Positions 5,760 to 5,763 of a DNA stretch of 5,763 bases are shown here, piece after piece. How positions within the stretch are numbered: position 1 is the first letter of the stretch; each line of letters begins with the position of its first letter. Source of the DNA: Erysipelotrichaceae bacterium. GTDB lineage: Bacteria; Bacillota_I; Bacilli_A; Erysipelotrichales; Erysipelotrichaceae. Location of the stretch: assembly GCA_019415435.1 (NCBI GenBank), contig DXZE01000070.1, positions 1 to 5,763 of the forward strand, given 5' to 3'. The notes under the pieces are model-generated. The model was not told the DNA's origin. It was given only the letters and a program-made list of their open reading frames with translations, and did no database searches. Both the position numbers and the translations under genes were made by a program.

Positions 5760-5763
5760 TTTC

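Noticed and set aside
1..5763. tRNA or rRNA genes, CRISPR arrays, complete insertion sequences
   Set aside because: No cloverleaf with a T-arm motif, no regularly spaced repeats and no transposase were found on either strand.

Overview
The window looks like chromosomal DNA from a low-GC, anaerobic member of the Bacillota. The evidence is AT-rich intergenic DNA, strong AGGAGG-type ribosome binding sites, simple hairpin-plus-T terminators and a rubrerythrin. Gut Erysipelotrichia or Clostridia would fit, but that placement is an inference and no rRNA or other marker gene is present to settle it.

Left part (about 1-1790). A rubrerythrin carrying rubredoxin domains at both ends lies on the minus strand. 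It is divergent from a plus-strand AraC-family regulator with an N-terminal cupin and a C-terminal double helix-turn-helix. They share a short AT-rich intergenic region containing an 8-bp direct repeat with 17-bp period. A perfect 10-bp hairpin ends the regulator gene and can also serve the opposite strand. A GC-rich hairpin at the left edge follows the rubrerythrin.

Middle gap (about 1745-1954). This 210-bp gap holds that hairpin, a minus-strand open stretch that may be the 3' remnant of a lost gene, and the terminator of the next minus-strand operon.

Right part (about 1915-5763, all minus strand). Three genes, in order of transcription from the right: a 274-aa soluble protein of unknown function with a GTG start; a 327-aa protein with an N-terminal membrane hairpin and a C-terminal XpaC-like helical domain; and a 636-aa double AAA+ ATPase. 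The last two overlap by 8 bases (ATGAGTAA). The ATPase joins a Clp/Hsp100-like AAA+ module, whose catalytic positions are mostly degraded, to an intact CbxX/CfxQ (SpoVK/EccA-type) AAA+ module. The 274-aa gene ends in a hairpin whose loop is its own stop codon. Immediately after it comes an extended -10 promoter for the membrane protein/ATPase pair.

The most interesting content is the membrane protein/ATPase pair: a membrane-anchored XpaC-like protein coupled in translation to an ATPase with one probably dead and one probably live ring. I infer a membrane-associated remodelling or chaperone function. The sequence shows no substrate.
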